Shown: positions 44,672 through 53,833, numbered from the stretch's first letter. The stretch: 64,000 nt of DNA from Pseudomonas sp. B21-040 (GCF_024748695.1 NZ_CP087176.1:6565501-6629500), one strand, 5' to 3'. Made by a program: numbers and translations. Notes: a model not told the origin generated them from the sequence alone.

Positions 44672-45970
44672 ATGCTCCTATCATTGCACTTCGCCGCCTT
44701 GTTTGGCGGCCTAATCCTGAGTGCGTCGGTCCTGGCCGCCGAAGTCGACGCCGCAACATACCACTATCCGTTGACCAACCCGTTTGAAGCTACCATCCTC
44801 TCAACACCGCCCGAACTTCGCCCCGAGTTGCCACTCGACGACGACATCAAACAGAGCGACTACTCCCTCAACCTGCTGCCACATCGCGAATTCGAACTGC
44901 CTGCCAATTTTTGGGCTGTGAAAAAACTACGCTACCGCATGGCCAAACAGGACCACCCAGCCCCGCTGATCTTTCTGATCGCCGGCACTGGTTCGCCTTA
45001 CTACAGCAGTGTCAACGAGTTCCTCAAGAAGCTGTACTACAAGGCTGGCTATAATGTAGTGCAGCTATCCTCGCCCACCAGCTACGATTTCATGACCTCA
45101 GCCTCACAAGTGGCCACCCCCGGAGTGACCAGAGACGATGCCGAAGACCTGTACCGAGTCATGCAGGCAGTGCATGCTCAACAATTGAACGTACCTGTCA
45201 CAGAGTACTACCTTACGGGCTATAGCCTTGGGGCACTCGATGCAGCGTTTGTTGCCAACCTTGACGAGTCCAGACACAGCTTCAACTTTAAACGCGTGCT
45301 GCTGCTCAACCCTCCAGTCAGCCTCGTCACTTCGATAGCCAACCTGGACAAGCTGGTGCAGGCCAAGGTCAAAGGTATCGACAACAACACGACCTTCTAC
45401 GAGCTGATGCTTACAAAGCTGACCCGCTATTTCCAGCAAAAGGGTTACATCGACCTCAACGATGCCCTTGTCTATGACTTTCAGAACTCGCACAACCGCC
45501 TGTCCAATGAGCAGATGGCCATGCTGATCGGCACGTCTTTCCGCTTCTCGGCAGCTGACATCGCCTTCACCTCCGACCTGATCAACCATCGCGGCCTGAT
45601 CACCCCGCCCAAATTCCCGATTAACGAAGGTACCGACCTCACGCCGTTCTTCGAGCGAGCCTTAGAGTGCAACTTTGACTGCTATATGGCGGGGCAAGTC
45701 ATCCCCATGTGGCGCGCCCACACCAACGGCGGTAGCGTGCTGCAACTGAATAACCAGGCCAGCCTCTACGCACTCAAGGATTATTTGAAAACCAGCACCA
45801 AAATTGCCGTGATGCATAACGCCGATGACATCATTCTCGGCCCTGGTGATCTCGGCTTCCTGCGCAATACCTTCGGTAACCGTCTGACCGTGTACCCGCA
45901 CGGTGGGCATTGCGGCAACATCAACTACCGTGTCAACAGCGACGCCATGCTGGAGTTCTTCCATGGCTAG
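44672..45970 (+). CDS. Exported alpha/beta-hydrolase-like protein (MlaA operon partner)
   Basis: About 432 aa from ATG 44672 (ribosome site ggggacaa). Signal peptide MLLSLHFAALFGGLILSASV, cut near VLAA. The nucleophile-elbow region is YYLTGYSLGALDAAF, with Ser in GYSLG; a C-terminal HNADDIILGPGDLGF and GGHCGNINY supply candidate Asp and His, so a full Ser-Asp-His triad looks present. Its stop overlaps the MlaA-like gene by 8 bases. Because the partner is a lipid-transfer lipoprotein, a periplasmic lipid hydrolase is a reasonable guess only. Confidence 0.78.
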   Translation: MLLSLHFAALFGGLILSASVLAAEVDAATYHYPLTNPFEATILSTPPELRPELPLDDDIKQSDYSLNLLPHREFELPANFWAVKKLRYRMAKQDHPAPLIFLIAGTGSPYYSSVNEFLKKLYYKAGYNVVQLSSPTSYDFMTSASQVATPGVTRDDAEDLYRVMQAVHAQQLNVPVTEYYLTGYSLGALDAAFVANLDESRHSFNFKRVLLLNPPVSLVTSIANLDKLVQAKVKGIDNNTTFYELMLTKLTRYFQQKGYIDLNDALVYDFQNSHNRLSNEQMAMLIGTSFRFSAADIAFTSDLINHRGLITPPKFPINEGTDLTPFFERALECNFDCYMAGQVIPMWRAHTNGGSVLQLNNQASLYALKDYLKTSTKIAVMHNADDIILGPGDLGFLRNTFGNRLTVYPHGGHCGNINYRVNSDAMLEFFHG

Positions 45971-46751
45971 AAAACTTCTCTTCGTTGCAACGCTGTTGAG
46001 CGCTGGCATGGTCCAAGCCGAAGGCACCGTACCGCCGGCGCCCAACGTCGTCGAACCCGATGGCTACACCCAGCCGCTCAAGCAACTTGAATTCAACCCT
46101 GGCCTGGACCAGCGCGAGTTCGAGCGCTCGACTTTAGACGCCTTGAGCGTCTACGACCCTCTGGGGAGCTGGAACCGCCGGGTCTACCACTTCAACTACC
46201 GTTTCGACCAGTGGGTTGCCCTGCCAGTGGTCAACGGCTACCGCTACATTACACCCAGCTTTCTGCGTACCGGGGTGAGTAACTTCTTCAATAATCTGGG
46301 CGATGTCTCCAACCTGCTAAACAGCCTGCTGCAGCTCAAAGGCGAGCGCTCGATGGAAATCACCGCACGGCTGCTGCTCAACACCACCGTCGGTATTGCA
46401 GGTCTTTGGGACCCAGCTACTAGCATGGGCATTCGAAGACAAAGCGAAGACTTCGGTGAGACCCTGGGTTTCTACGGCGTGCCGAGCGGCGCATACCTAA
46501 TTCTACCGTTCCTTGGTCCATCCAACCTTCGCGACACCGGCGGACTAGTCTTCGACTGGAGCACCGCCTCGCAAATCAACTACCTCAATGTCGCCGAGGT
46601 CAGCAAGAATCACCCGGAAATTTACCTGCTGCGCGCCATCGACAAGCGCTACACCACCAACTTCCGCTATGGCCAGATGAACTCACCGTTCGAATACGAA
46701 AAAGTCCGCTATGTGTACACCCAGGCGCGTAAGTTGCAAATTGCTGAATAG
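45963..46751 (+). CDS. MlaA/VacJ-family phospholipid-transport protein
   Basis: 262 aa from ATG 45963. Signal MARKLLFVATLLSAGMVQAE; no lipobox Cys follows, unlike classical MlaA. The MlaA domain is clear: DPLGSWNRRVYHFNYRFDQW, FFNNLGDVSNLLNSLLQ, LLNTTVGIAGLWDPAT, EDFGETLGFYGVPSGAYLIL and PFLGPSNLRDTGG. MlaA removes misplaced phospholipids from the outer leaflet of the outer membrane. There are no mlaBCDEF genes nearby, and a genuine core mlaA is expected elsewhere, so this may be an accessory paralogue. Confidence 0.85.
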   Translation: MARKLLFVATLLSAGMVQAEGTVPPAPNVVEPDGYTQPLKQLEFNPGLDQREFERSTLDALSVYDPLGSWNRRVYHFNYRFDQWVALPVVNGYRYITPSFLRTGVSNFFNNLGDVSNLLNSLLQLKGERSMEITARLLLNTTVGIAGLWDPATSMGIRRQSEDFGETLGFYGVPSGAYLILPFLGPSNLRDTGGLVFDWSTASQINYLNVAEVSKNHPEIYLLRAIDKRYTTNFRYGQMNSPFEYEKVRYVYTQARKLQIAE

Positions 46752-46843
46752 CCTCAGCCTGACAGACATCTATGGGTCGAATAGCGACCACGACGCACCG
46801 TGACTGAGCCACCCTTGTCCTCCCTCAACCTGGAGGACAAGCC

Positions 46844-47464
46844 ATGAACTCAATTGCTACACATCGCCATCAGCCTTGGAACAAGGGAAAGCTCGTCGGG
46901 CAAAAGGCGCCGCTCCGAGTCAGAGATATCTGGGCTATCCGCGTAAGACTTCAGCTTGCTGAGAAGACACGGGATCTGGCGCTCTTCAACTTGGCTATCG
47001 ACTGCAAATTGCGTGCCTGTGACTTAACCAAGCTGCGAGTCCGAGACATAGCCCATGGGGAACATGTGTCGTCACGAGCCATCGTGATGCAGCAGAAAAC
47101 CCACCACCCAGTGCAATTTGAAATCACTGAGCAAACCCGAACGGCTCTGGAGGCTTGGATGCATCAAGCCCACCTCCACAGCGAGGACTTCTTGTTCCCG
47201 AGCCGTTTGCACGACTCAGACCATCTCTCCACCAGACAGTACGCTCGAATAGTCAAAGCGTGGGTGACCGCCATTGGCCTTGACCCAACCATGTACGGTA
47301 CTCACACGCTACGGCGAACCAAGGCATCGTTGATCTATCGCAGGACAAAGAATCTGAGAGCAGTTCAACTCCTGCTGGGGCATACGAAGCTTGAAAGCAC
47401 CGTCAGGTACTTGGGCATCGAGGTCGATGATGCCCTGGAAATGGCAGAGCAGACAGAAGTCTGA
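46844..47464 (+). CDS. Solitary tyrosine recombinase (phage-integrase family)
   Basis: 206 aa, only the catalytic domain and a short N-terminal extension, like FimB/FimE-type recombinases. Catalytic residues in order: Arg in CKLRACDL, Lys in MQQKTHHP, HxxR in THTLRRTK, His in LLLGHTKLES, and nucleophile Tyr in TVRYLGIEV. All are present, so it should be active. A perfect hairpin (gcgacggtct/agaccgtcgc, 47474-47498) stands just past the stop and may be a target or terminator. No other phage gene is adjacent. Confidence 0.87.
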   Translation: MNSIATHRHQPWNKGKLVGQKAPLRVRDIWAIRVRLQLAEKTRDLALFNLAIDCKLRACDLTKLRVRDIAHGEHVSSRAIVMQQKTHHPVQFEITEQTRTALEAWMHQAHLHSEDFLFPSRLHDSDHLSTRQYARIVKAWVTAIGLDPTMYGTHTLRRTKASLIYRRTKNLRAVQLLLGHTKLESTVRYLGIEVDDALEMAEQTEV

Positions 47465-47473
47465 CCATACATT

Positions 47474-47560
47474 GCGACGGTCTACCCCAGACCGTCGCTA
47501 TCCGACCCTAAGCGGTCTTACGACTTTCGCGGAAGCGGACATTCAAAGTAGTAGCGCCTT
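47474..47560. repeat. Perfect hairpin and dispersed repeat unit after the recombinase gene
   Basis: Stem gcgacggtct (47474-47483)/agaccgtcgc (47489-47498), then tccgaccctaagcggtctta and gcggaagcggacattc, which resemble parts of the dispersed palindrome. No T tract. Confidence 0.6.
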
Positions 47561-47626
47561 GCCTAATTATCCAACCAAACTTCAACTACTACACTGAGCC
47601 CAGTAATTCATTTTTTTAATCACTTT

Positions 47627-47866
47627 TTAAACGTCAATCAGGCGAAATGCCTGGCGCGAATCAATTGTTGGAATAAATCCGATGCGTTGGTGCTCTGTGA
47701 TCCACCTCCGAGTCAGCTCTATATCGAAGTACCAGCCGTGGGTTTTCATCAGCACAAGCGCCGCACCCGTAATTCGACAATGCCCACAGCTCGGACAGGT
47801 TCTTTCCTCGTATTCACCATCAGTTTCAACGACCGCCGCAGACTCACCACAAATCAAGCAAGTCAT
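47627..47866 (-). CDS. Small zinc-ribbon protein, hypothetical
   Basis: 79 aa. MTCLICGES and ERTCPSCGHCRI form two CxxC knuckles, a zinc ribbon; the rest (TRRWITEHQRIGFIPTIDSR) is of unknown role. Complete gene with a plausible start. It is the last accessory gene before the ectoine cluster. Confidence 0.65.
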   Translation of the reverse strand: MTCLICGESAAVVETDGEYEERTCPSCGHCRITGAALVLMKTHGWYFDIELTRRWITEHQRIGFIPTIDSRQAFRLIDV

Positions 47867-47967
47867 GAACTACTCATTTTGGCTTTACCAAATCCCCCAG
47901 CGGGACGATGAATAGCAATCCCAACGCGTAATCGACCCGAATGGCGGCCAGGGCTGGTGAACTTTGC

Positions 47968-48768
47968 CTAGTTGGCTTCTTTCACCGCACTCAGAAACGC
48001 GCACGTGCGTTCCTGCTGCGGGTGTTCGAAGATTTGCGCCGGGGTGCCCTGCTCGTGAATCTGCCCTTTGTAGAAAAAGCACACACGATCAGCGAATTCC
48101 CGGGCGAAACCCATTTGATGCGTCACCATCAGCATGGTCAGGTTGTGTTCGGTGCCGAGCTTGCGGATCACGTTGAGCACTTCGCCGCACAGTTCCGGGT
48201 CGAGCGCGGAGGTCACTTCGTCGAACAGCATGACTTTCGGGCGCATGGCCAGTGCCCGGGCGATCGCCACCCGTTGTTGCTGACCACCGGACAGCTGCGA
48301 TGGGTAATGCCCGAGTTTGCTGCCCAGACCCACCAGTTCCAGCAAGTCTGCTGCACGTTCACGGGCCTCGGCCGGTTTCATACCGAGCACCTGCACCGGC
48401 GCCTCGATAACGTTTTGTAACGCTGTCATGTGAGGGAACAGGTTAAAACTCTGGAACACCATGCCGATCTTGCCGCGCACTCGGCGGATGTGCCGGTCAT
48501 TGGCGGGCACCAATACACCGTTGCGATTGGGCATGTGGGTCAGCAAGTCATCCTCAATGCGGATCAGTCCGTCATCGATGCCTTCGAGTGTCATCAGTAC
48601 CCGCAGCAGTGTGGATTTTCCGGAGCCGCTGGGGCCGATGATCGCGACTTTCTCACCCGGCGTGACGTCCAGGTTCAAATGATCGAGCACGGTAAAGTTG
48701 CCGTAGCTCTTGGTAACGTCCTGGAAGCTGACGATCGGCTTTACCGGTTTGGTTTCCTGCATGGCCAT
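47968..48768 (-). CDS. ehuA: Ectoine/hydroxyectoine ABC transporter ATP-binding protein EhuA
   Basis: 266 aa from ATG 48768, which has a strong aggagg ribosome site; the frame is open back to ATG 48843, overlapping the ehuD stop, so a 291-aa form is possible. Walker [10 protein letters not shown], signature [15 protein letters not shown], Walker B VMLFDEVTSALDP, switch His in MVTHQMGFA. Polar-amino-acid-type ATPase. Named from its place in an ehuBCDA operon beside eut-doe genes; sequence alone would only say amino-acid ABC ATPase. Confidence 0.9.
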   Translation of the reverse strand: MAMQETKPVKPIVSFQDVTKSYGNFTVLDHLNLDVTPGEKVAIIGPSGSGKSTLLRVLMTLEGIDDGLIRIEDDLLTHMPNRNGVLVPANDRHIRRVRGKIGMVFQSFNLFPHMTALQNVIEAPVQVLGMKPAEARERAADLLELVGLGSKLGHYPSQLSGGQQQRVAIARALAMRPKVMLFDEVTSALDPELCGEVLNVIRKLGTEHNLTMLMVTHQMGFAREFADRVCFFYKGQIHEQGTPAQIFEHPQQERTCAFLSAVKEAN

Positions 48769-48842
48769 GGCCTCCTGCGGATGCAGCGGGGTCGGGTTGC
48801 TGTGCCGTGAAAGGTCACCGGGTGTCGACAGTGGAGTAGTCA

Positions 48843-49499
48843 TTAGCGTAGCTCCAGGCGCACTTCAAGGCGCCGTACCAGATAAGCCAAAGCAATGCTT
48901 AGGGCGAGGAAAAACAGGCCGACCATGGTGATCGGCTCCAAATAGCGGAAATTCTCGGAGCCGATGTTCTTGGCCTGTTGCATGATTTCCACCACGGTAA
49001 TCGCCGACAGTACCGGCGTGTCCTTGAGCATCGCCACCAGGTAGTTGCCCAATGGAGGCAGGATCGGCCGCAGGGCCTGGGGCAGTATGATGTTGCGATA
49101 AGCGCTGTATGGGGCGATGTTCAACGCCGTGACCGCTTCCCATTGCGCGCGCGGCACCGCATCGAGGCCGCCGCGATACACCTCGGCGATGTAGCAGGCG
49201 TAATGCAGGCCTATGCCGAGAATCCCCACTTGCATCGCGGTCATGCTGACACCGTAATTGGGCAGCACGTAGTAAAGGAAATACACCTGGATCAGCAGCG
49301 GCGTGCTGCGAATGAACTCGATCACGGCGGTGGTCGGCCACGACAGCCAGACTCTGCGGCTCCTTCGACCGATAGCCAGGAACAGCCCCAGCACAATGGC
49401 AATCAGGAAGCCGACCAGGGTAATCCCCACGGTGTTAAGGGAAGCGCGCAGTAAATCGGGGAGGATTTGCCAGGCATAGGTCCAATCGAACAGTGTCAT
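48843..49499 (-). CDS. ehuD: Ectoine/hydroxyectoine ABC transporter permease EhuD
   Basis: 218 aa inner-membrane permease of the His/Glu/Gln type with five membrane segments. Motifs: EFIRSTPLLIQVYFLYYVLP and the EAA loop AQWEAVTALNIAPYSAYRNI before ILPQALRPILPPLGNY. Stop meets the upstream start of ehuA; start overlaps the ehuC stop by 4 bases. Works as a pair with EhuC. Confidence 0.92.
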   Translation of the reverse strand: MTLFDWTYAWQILPDLLRASLNTVGITLVGFLIAIVLGLFLAIGRRSRRVWLSWPTTAVIEFIRSTPLLIQVYFLYYVLPNYGVSMTAMQVGILGIGLHYACYIAEVYRGGLDAVPRAQWEAVTALNIAPYSAYRNIILPQALRPILPPLGNYLVAMLKDTPVLSAITVVEIMQQAKNIGSENFRYLEPITMVGLFFLALSIALAYLVRRLEVRLELR

Positions 49500-50155
49500 G
49501 ACAGACCTCCACGCATCCGCCCGCGAGCCAGATGGCGCTCAATGTGACGCATGCCGATGTTGATCGCCTGCGCCAAGACGAAGTACATCACCAGCGCCAG
49601 GCTAAAAATTTCCAGAGTCTCGAAAGTTGCCTGATCCAATTGACGAGCCCTGAAGCTCAGGTCTGACAAGGTGATTAACGACACCAGTGAAGTATTTTTC
49701 AGCAATTCGATCAGCAGGTTGGTACCCGGCGGAATAGCGGCCAGCAATGCCTGCGGAAGAATGATGCGGCGAAAGCGCTTATAGCCGCTAAAGTTCAGTG
49801 CCGTGGACGCTTCGTATTGCCCCTTGGCGACAGAGCTGATCGCACCGCGCATCACCTCGGCGCCGTAAGCACCAATGTGCAAGCCGAGACCGACGATGGC
49901 CACGCTGTAGGGACTCAGTTCGAGGTTGAACGGCGGCAGCGGCAGCACGAAAAACAGCCAGAACAATTGCACCAGCAACGACGTGCCTCGAAACACTTCA
50001 ATGTAAGCAATGGAAAACCAGCGCAATGGCCGCCAAGGCGACATGCGCCCCAGAGCCGCGAGGATTGCCGCGACAATCGCCAGCAGCGAACCGAAGATCG
50101 TCACCTGGAGTGTCACCCAGGCGCCTTGTATCAATAGCGGAAGTAATTCACCCAT
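49496..50155 (-). CDS. ehuC: Ectoine/hydroxyectoine ABC transporter permease EhuC
   Basis: 219 aa permease, same family as EhuD. Visible: YIEVFRGTSLLVQLFWLFFV, the EAA loop GQYEASTALNFSGYKRFRRI, ILPQALLAAIPPGTNLLIEL and SLITLSDLSFRARQLDQATF. It follows ehuB after 69 bases on the minus strand. Confidence 0.92.
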   Translation of the reverse strand: MGELLPLLIQGAWVTLQVTIFGSLLAIVAAILAALGRMSPWRPLRWFSIAYIEVFRGTSLLVQLFWLFFVLPLPPFNLELSPYSVAIVGLGLHIGAYGAEVMRGAISSVAKGQYEASTALNFSGYKRFRRIILPQALLAAIPPGTNLLIELLKNTSLVSLITLSDLSFRARQLDQATFETLEIFSLALVMYFVLAQAINIGMRHIERHLARGRMRGGLS

Positions 50156-50224
50156 GGTTTAAACCTGTCCATCCGGATTAAGCAGGGAAATAGGCATCGC
50201 GCCGTGGCGCCATGCCTGTTTCGA

Positions 50225-51082
50225 CTATTGAGCGCAGAGCTCGGCAGCCGTTTTGCTTGTCACGTTGGATTTGTCAAACCCGAAAGGGGCAACTGCCTTG
50301 AGGTGCTCTTCGGAGCCCAACCATTTTTTCAACTCGGCGTTGACCGCATCGCGCAGGTCTTTGTCTTCCGGACGGAAGGCGAGAGCACCGTATCCAATGT
50401 GTGACGGGTCATCCTTGAACTCGGTGACTGCTTCAACTTTTTCACCACCCTTGGCGGCCAAACCTTTCATGGTCAGTTGAGTACCCACTGCCGCGTCGGC
50501 ACGACCGGCGCGCACGGCTTGCAACTGGGCGGTGGTGTCCGGTACTTGGAGGATTTGCTCATCCTTAACACCCGAGTCGCGGGCATAGCCCAGGTTCACC
50601 GTGCCGGCCATGATTGCCAGCTTCACCTCGGGATTCTTGGCGATGTCTTCGTAACTGTGCAGCCCCTTCGGGTTGCCTTTGGCCGTAAGCAGCGCGTCCG
50701 GCAGTTGATACTGCGGATCGGTAAACAGCACCTGCTTGCAGCGAGCCGGCGTGATGTACATGCCGGCGGCAATCACGTCGAAGCGCCCGGCGCGCAGACC
50801 CGGGATCAACGAGCCCCATTCGGTCAACACTCCGTCAACCTGTTTGATGCCCATTTTGGCAAAGATGGCTTTGGCGATTTCCGGTGATTCACCGGTGACC
50901 CTGCCGTCGGTTTCGGTAAAGGCGAACGGGGTTTCGTTGGCATAACCGATACGGATGCTGCTGTTCTGTTTGACGGTTTCCAGTGTCGTAGCTGCTTGGG
51001 CGCCGGAGACTAGGCCGAACATCGCGCAAGCTACGAACAGGTGACGCAATGCATGGGTGCTGCGGGAAGGGAAATTGCTCAT
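50225..51082 (-). CDS. ehuB: Ectoine/hydroxyectoine-binding protein EhuB
   Basis: 285 aa periplasmic binding protein with a signal peptide (ATG 51082; hydrophobic LFVACAMFGLVSGAQAA). Family 3 solute-binding fold: IRIGYANETPFAFTETDGRV, GESPEIAKAIFAKMG, GRFDVIAAGMYITPAR; in EhuB aromatic and acidic residues of these stretches form the ectoine pocket. First gene of the transporter operon, divergent from enuR, with a candidate operator between them. Confidence 0.92.
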   Translation of the reverse strand: MSNFPSRSTHALRHLFVACAMFGLVSGAQAATTLETVKQNSSIRIGYANETPFAFTETDGRVTGESPEIAKAIFAKMGIKQVDGVLTEWGSLIPGLRAGRFDVIAAGMYITPARCKQVLFTDPQYQLPDALLTAKGNPKGLHSYEDIAKNPEVKLAIMAGTVNLGYARDSGVKDEQILQVPDTTAQLQAVRAGRADAAVGTQLTMKGLAAKGGEKVEAVTEFKDDPSHIGYGALAFRPEDKDLRDAVNAELKKWLGSEEHLKAVAPFGFDKSNVTSKTAAELCAQ

Positions 51083-51281
51083 CGATAAAATCTCCTGTTT
51101 CTTGTTGACCCGTCGGTGACGGCTCTGTGGTAGGAGGCAGTGTTACAAGAGCAAAGCGTACAAGGACTGATCTCATGGATCTGGGCGCAGTCCGGTACAG
51201 GTCGACTGATTTTGTTGTGGGCTTGAAGGTGCCCGGCTGTCGACCTTGAGCCGAGCATACAAAAGCGCTGAGCATCATTGT

Positions 51282-51297
51282 ATTGCACTAGGACAAT
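51282..51297. promoter_or_regulatory. Candidate EnuR operator upstream of enuR/ehuB
   Basis: ATTGCACTAGGACAAT, 8 bases before the enuR start, matches ATTGCCCTAGTACATT in front of eutB at 13 of 16 bases in the same orientation. Only these two copies were noticed. Confidence 0.6.
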
Positions 51298-51305
51298 TGC
51301 ATTGC

Positions 51306-52754
51306 ATGGATACTAGCGCGATGCTGTCCCGACGAGCACAGACCCGGGTTTTAGCGCTGATGGACAAATGGAAAGCGGCACTGGATATCGTCCGCAGTGG
51401 CGAGTCAAAGTACAAGATTCTGGTGCAGGCGATTGCCGATGATATCGAGCAGGGTGTCTTGGCCAATGATCAGCGCCTGCCACCGCAGCGGCATGTTGCC
51501 GATACCATGGGTATCAGCGTGCAGACGGTCACCAACGCCTATAAAGAGCTGGAGCGTCAGGGGCTGGTGCGTTGCGAAGTCGGGCGCGGTAGCTTTGTGT
51601 CGCGGCGCATGAGCGATCGAGTGGCTACCTATATTCTCGATAGCCCTGAACGGGCCCTGGTGGATTTTTCCATCGCGCGGATCCTGCACACCCGCGAGCA
51701 CGACCAGTTCTGGCGTGACACCTGCCGCGAGCTCAGCACGGAAGAGGATCAGCCGTGGATTCACGCATTTCGTCCAATTGCCGGTTTCGAGTCGCACCGC
51801 GAAGAGGCCATGCGCTGGATCGGACGGCAAGGACTGCGGGTCGAGCGCGATGACATCCTGATTACCAATGGCGCGGCCCACGGTATCTTCCTTGCGCTGG
51901 CATCTCTGGCGGGCCCCGATGATGTAGTACTTTGCGAAGGGGTCACCGATCACGGAGTGATCGGCAACTCTCAGGTATTGGGGTTCACCCTCAAAGGCCT
52001 GGAGATGGACCGTTATGGCATCGACCCGGAACATTTTGAAGACATGTGCAGCAACGAGCGCATCACCGCGCTGGTGTGCACGCCGAACCTGAACAACCCG
52101 ACCACCAGCCTGATGCCGGACAGTCGTCGGCGGGAGATTGCCGACATCGCTCGGCGTTTCGGCGTGCACATCATTGAGGACGATGTATACGGGCCGTTGC
52201 TGGATGAGCATCGCGCGCCGCCGATCAGCCATTACCTGCCAGAACTGTCGTTCTATTGCACCAGCATGACCAAGTCGGTGCTGACCGGTTTACGCATCGG
52301 TTATCTGGTGGTGCCCAAGCGTTTGGCGTTGCGCACCGAGAGCATCTTGCGGGTTAACAGCTGGATGGCCACGCCCATGGTCTCCGAAATCGCCGCGCGC
52401 TGGATTCGCGACGGTCGCGCCGACACGCTCGTGCGTTTGCAGCGCAAACTGTTGGCCGGCCGACAGGCGATGGTCAGCGAATACTTGGGCGAGCACCTGC
52501 TCAGCCAGCATCCTCATGCATTGAATGCGTGGGTAGGCATTCCCCCGCATTGGGAGGTCGACAGCCTGGTTCGGGCCCTGCGTCACCGGCACATTGCCGT
52601 CACGTCGCCTGACCCGTTCACCGTGCGTGGCACGCCTCGGGCTCGAGCGGTAAGGATGTGTGTCGGAGCCGAATGCAGCGACGAAGAAATGCGGGACGCA
52701 CTGATGAGCATGCGCGAGATATTCGGGCAGTACCCGCAAATCCACGATTTCTGA
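51306..52754 (+). CDS. enuR: MocR/GntR-type transcriptional regulator EnuR
   Basis: 482 aa from ATG 51306. N-terminal GntR winged helix (about 40-105: RLPPQRHVADTMGISVQTVT, then NAYKELERQGLV) fused to an aminotransferase-like domain with the PLP Lys in STSMTKSVLTGLRIGY (written here as CTSMTKSVLTGLRIGY in the protein). EnuR represses ectoine-use genes and is relieved by catabolic intermediates bound at the PLP (family knowledge). It separates the divergent ehuBCDA and eut-doe operons. Confidence 0.9.
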   Translation: MDTSAMLSRRAQTRVLALMDKWKAALDIVRSGESKYKILVQAIADDIEQGVLANDQRLPPQRHVADTMGISVQTVTNAYKELERQGLVRCEVGRGSFVSRRMSDRVATYILDSPERALVDFSIARILHTREHDQFWRDTCRELSTEEDQPWIHAFRPIAGFESHREEAMRWIGRQGLRVERDDILITNGAAHGIFLALASLAGPDDVVLCEGVTDHGVIGNSQVLGFTLKGLEMDRYGIDPEHFEDMCSNERITALVCTPNLNNPTTSLMPDSRRREIADIARRFGVHIIEDDVYGPLLDEHRAPPISHYLPELSFYCTSMTKSVLTGLRIGYLVVPKRLALRTESILRVNSWMATPMVSEIAARWIRDGRADTLVRLQRKLLAGRQAMVSEYLGEHLLSQHPHALNAWVGIPPHWEVDSLVRALRHRHIAVTSPDPFTVRGTPRARAVRMCVGAECSDEEMRDALMSMREIFGQYPQIHDF

Positions 52755-52788
52755 CCGGGAAAAGTTCGCAAAAAAGTTTGTCGACTAA

Positions 52789-52804
52789 ATTGCCCTAGTA
52801 CATT
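52789..52804. promoter_or_regulatory. Candidate EnuR operator upstream of eutB
   Basis: ATTGCCCTAGTACATT lies 58 bases before the eutB start in the 107-base gap after enuR. It matches the motif at 51282-51297 at 13 of 16 positions. Confidence 0.6.
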
Positions 52805-52861
52805 CATTACGACAATCCAGTCCTCTTAGACTGCGCCCAACACCACAGTCGGGACGCGGTC

Positions 52862-53833
52862 ATGTCAACGTTGCAGCTACATGATGTTTACCTCGCTCGC
52901 CAGCGCATCGAATCGCTTGTCCGGCGTACCCCCTTGGAATATTCGCCCAGCCTTTCGCAACGATTGGGCGTGGCGGTGTACCTCAAACTCGAATCCCAGC
53001 AAATCACCGGCAGTTTCAAATTGCGCGGCGCGAGCAATGCCGTGGCGCAGCTCAGCGCCGAGGAGAAAGCGCGTGGCGTGGTGGCGGCGTCGACCGGTAA
53101 TCACGGTCGTGCTCTGGCGTATGCCGCTTCCCGGCAAGGCGTGAAGGCGACGATTTGCCTGTCGCATCTGGTGCCGGCGAACAAGGTTCAAGCCATTCGT
53201 GATCTGGGCGCCGAGGTATGCATCGTCGGCCAGTCTCAGGACGACGCCCAGCGTGAAGCCGAACGGATCGCCAACGAGCAAGGCGCGACATTGCTGCCGC
53301 CGTTCGATCACCCGGCCATCATCGCCGGGCAGGGCACGCTGGGGCTGGAAATCCTCGAACAGCAACCGGACGTGGCGCAAATCCTCGTGCCGTTGTCCGG
53401 CGGCGGTTTGTTTGCCGGTGTGGCGCTGGCGATCAAAAGCGTCAGCGCGAACATCATCACCCACGGCATCAGCATGCAACGCGGTGCGGCCATGCACGCC
53501 AGCCTCGCAGCCGGGCATCCGGTGGAAGTCGAAGAGCTGCCGACTCTGGCCGACTCGCTCGGCGGTGGCATCGGCCTGAACAACCGTTACACCTTCAACA
53601 TGACCCGCGATCTGTGTGACCACGTGCATTTGCTCAGCGAGACTTCCATCGCCACTGCCCTACGCCATGCCTATCGCGAAGAGCGTCTGGTGCTGGAGGG
53701 CGCGGCCGTGGTCGGGATTGCCGCGTTGCTTGATGGATTGATTGAGCCGCGCGGGCCGATCGTGGTGGTGGTCAGCGGCCGTAACGTCGACATCGATCAG
53801 CACCTGCGAGTCCTCGCGGGCGCAGATGCGTGA
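52862..53833 (+). CDS. eutB: Hydroxyectoine utilisation dehydratase EutB
   Basis: 323 aa, fold-type II PLP enzyme of the threonine dehydratase family. PLP Lys in QQITGSFKLRGASNAV near residue 50, STGNHGRALAYAAS loop, and the Gly-rich phosphate loop LVPLSGGGLFAGVAL. In ectoine users it takes part in turning hydroxyectoine into ectoine together with EutC and others (family knowledge). First gene of the catabolic operon; eutC starts 36 bases on. Confidence 0.9.
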   Translation: MSTLQLHDVYLARQRIESLVRRTPLEYSPSLSQRLGVAVYLKLESQQITGSFKLRGASNAVAQLSAEEKARGVVAASTGNHGRALAYAASRQGVKATICLSHLVPANKVQAIRDLGAEVCIVGQSQDDAQREAERIANEQGATLLPPFDHPAIIAGQGTLGLEILEQQPDVAQILVPLSGGGLFAGVALAIKSVSANIITHGISMQRGAAMHASLAAGHPVEVEELPTLADSLGGGIGLNNRYTFNMTRDLCDHVHLLSETSIATALRHAYREERLVLEGAAVVGIAALLDGLIEPRGPIVVVVSGRNVDIDQHLRVLAGADA

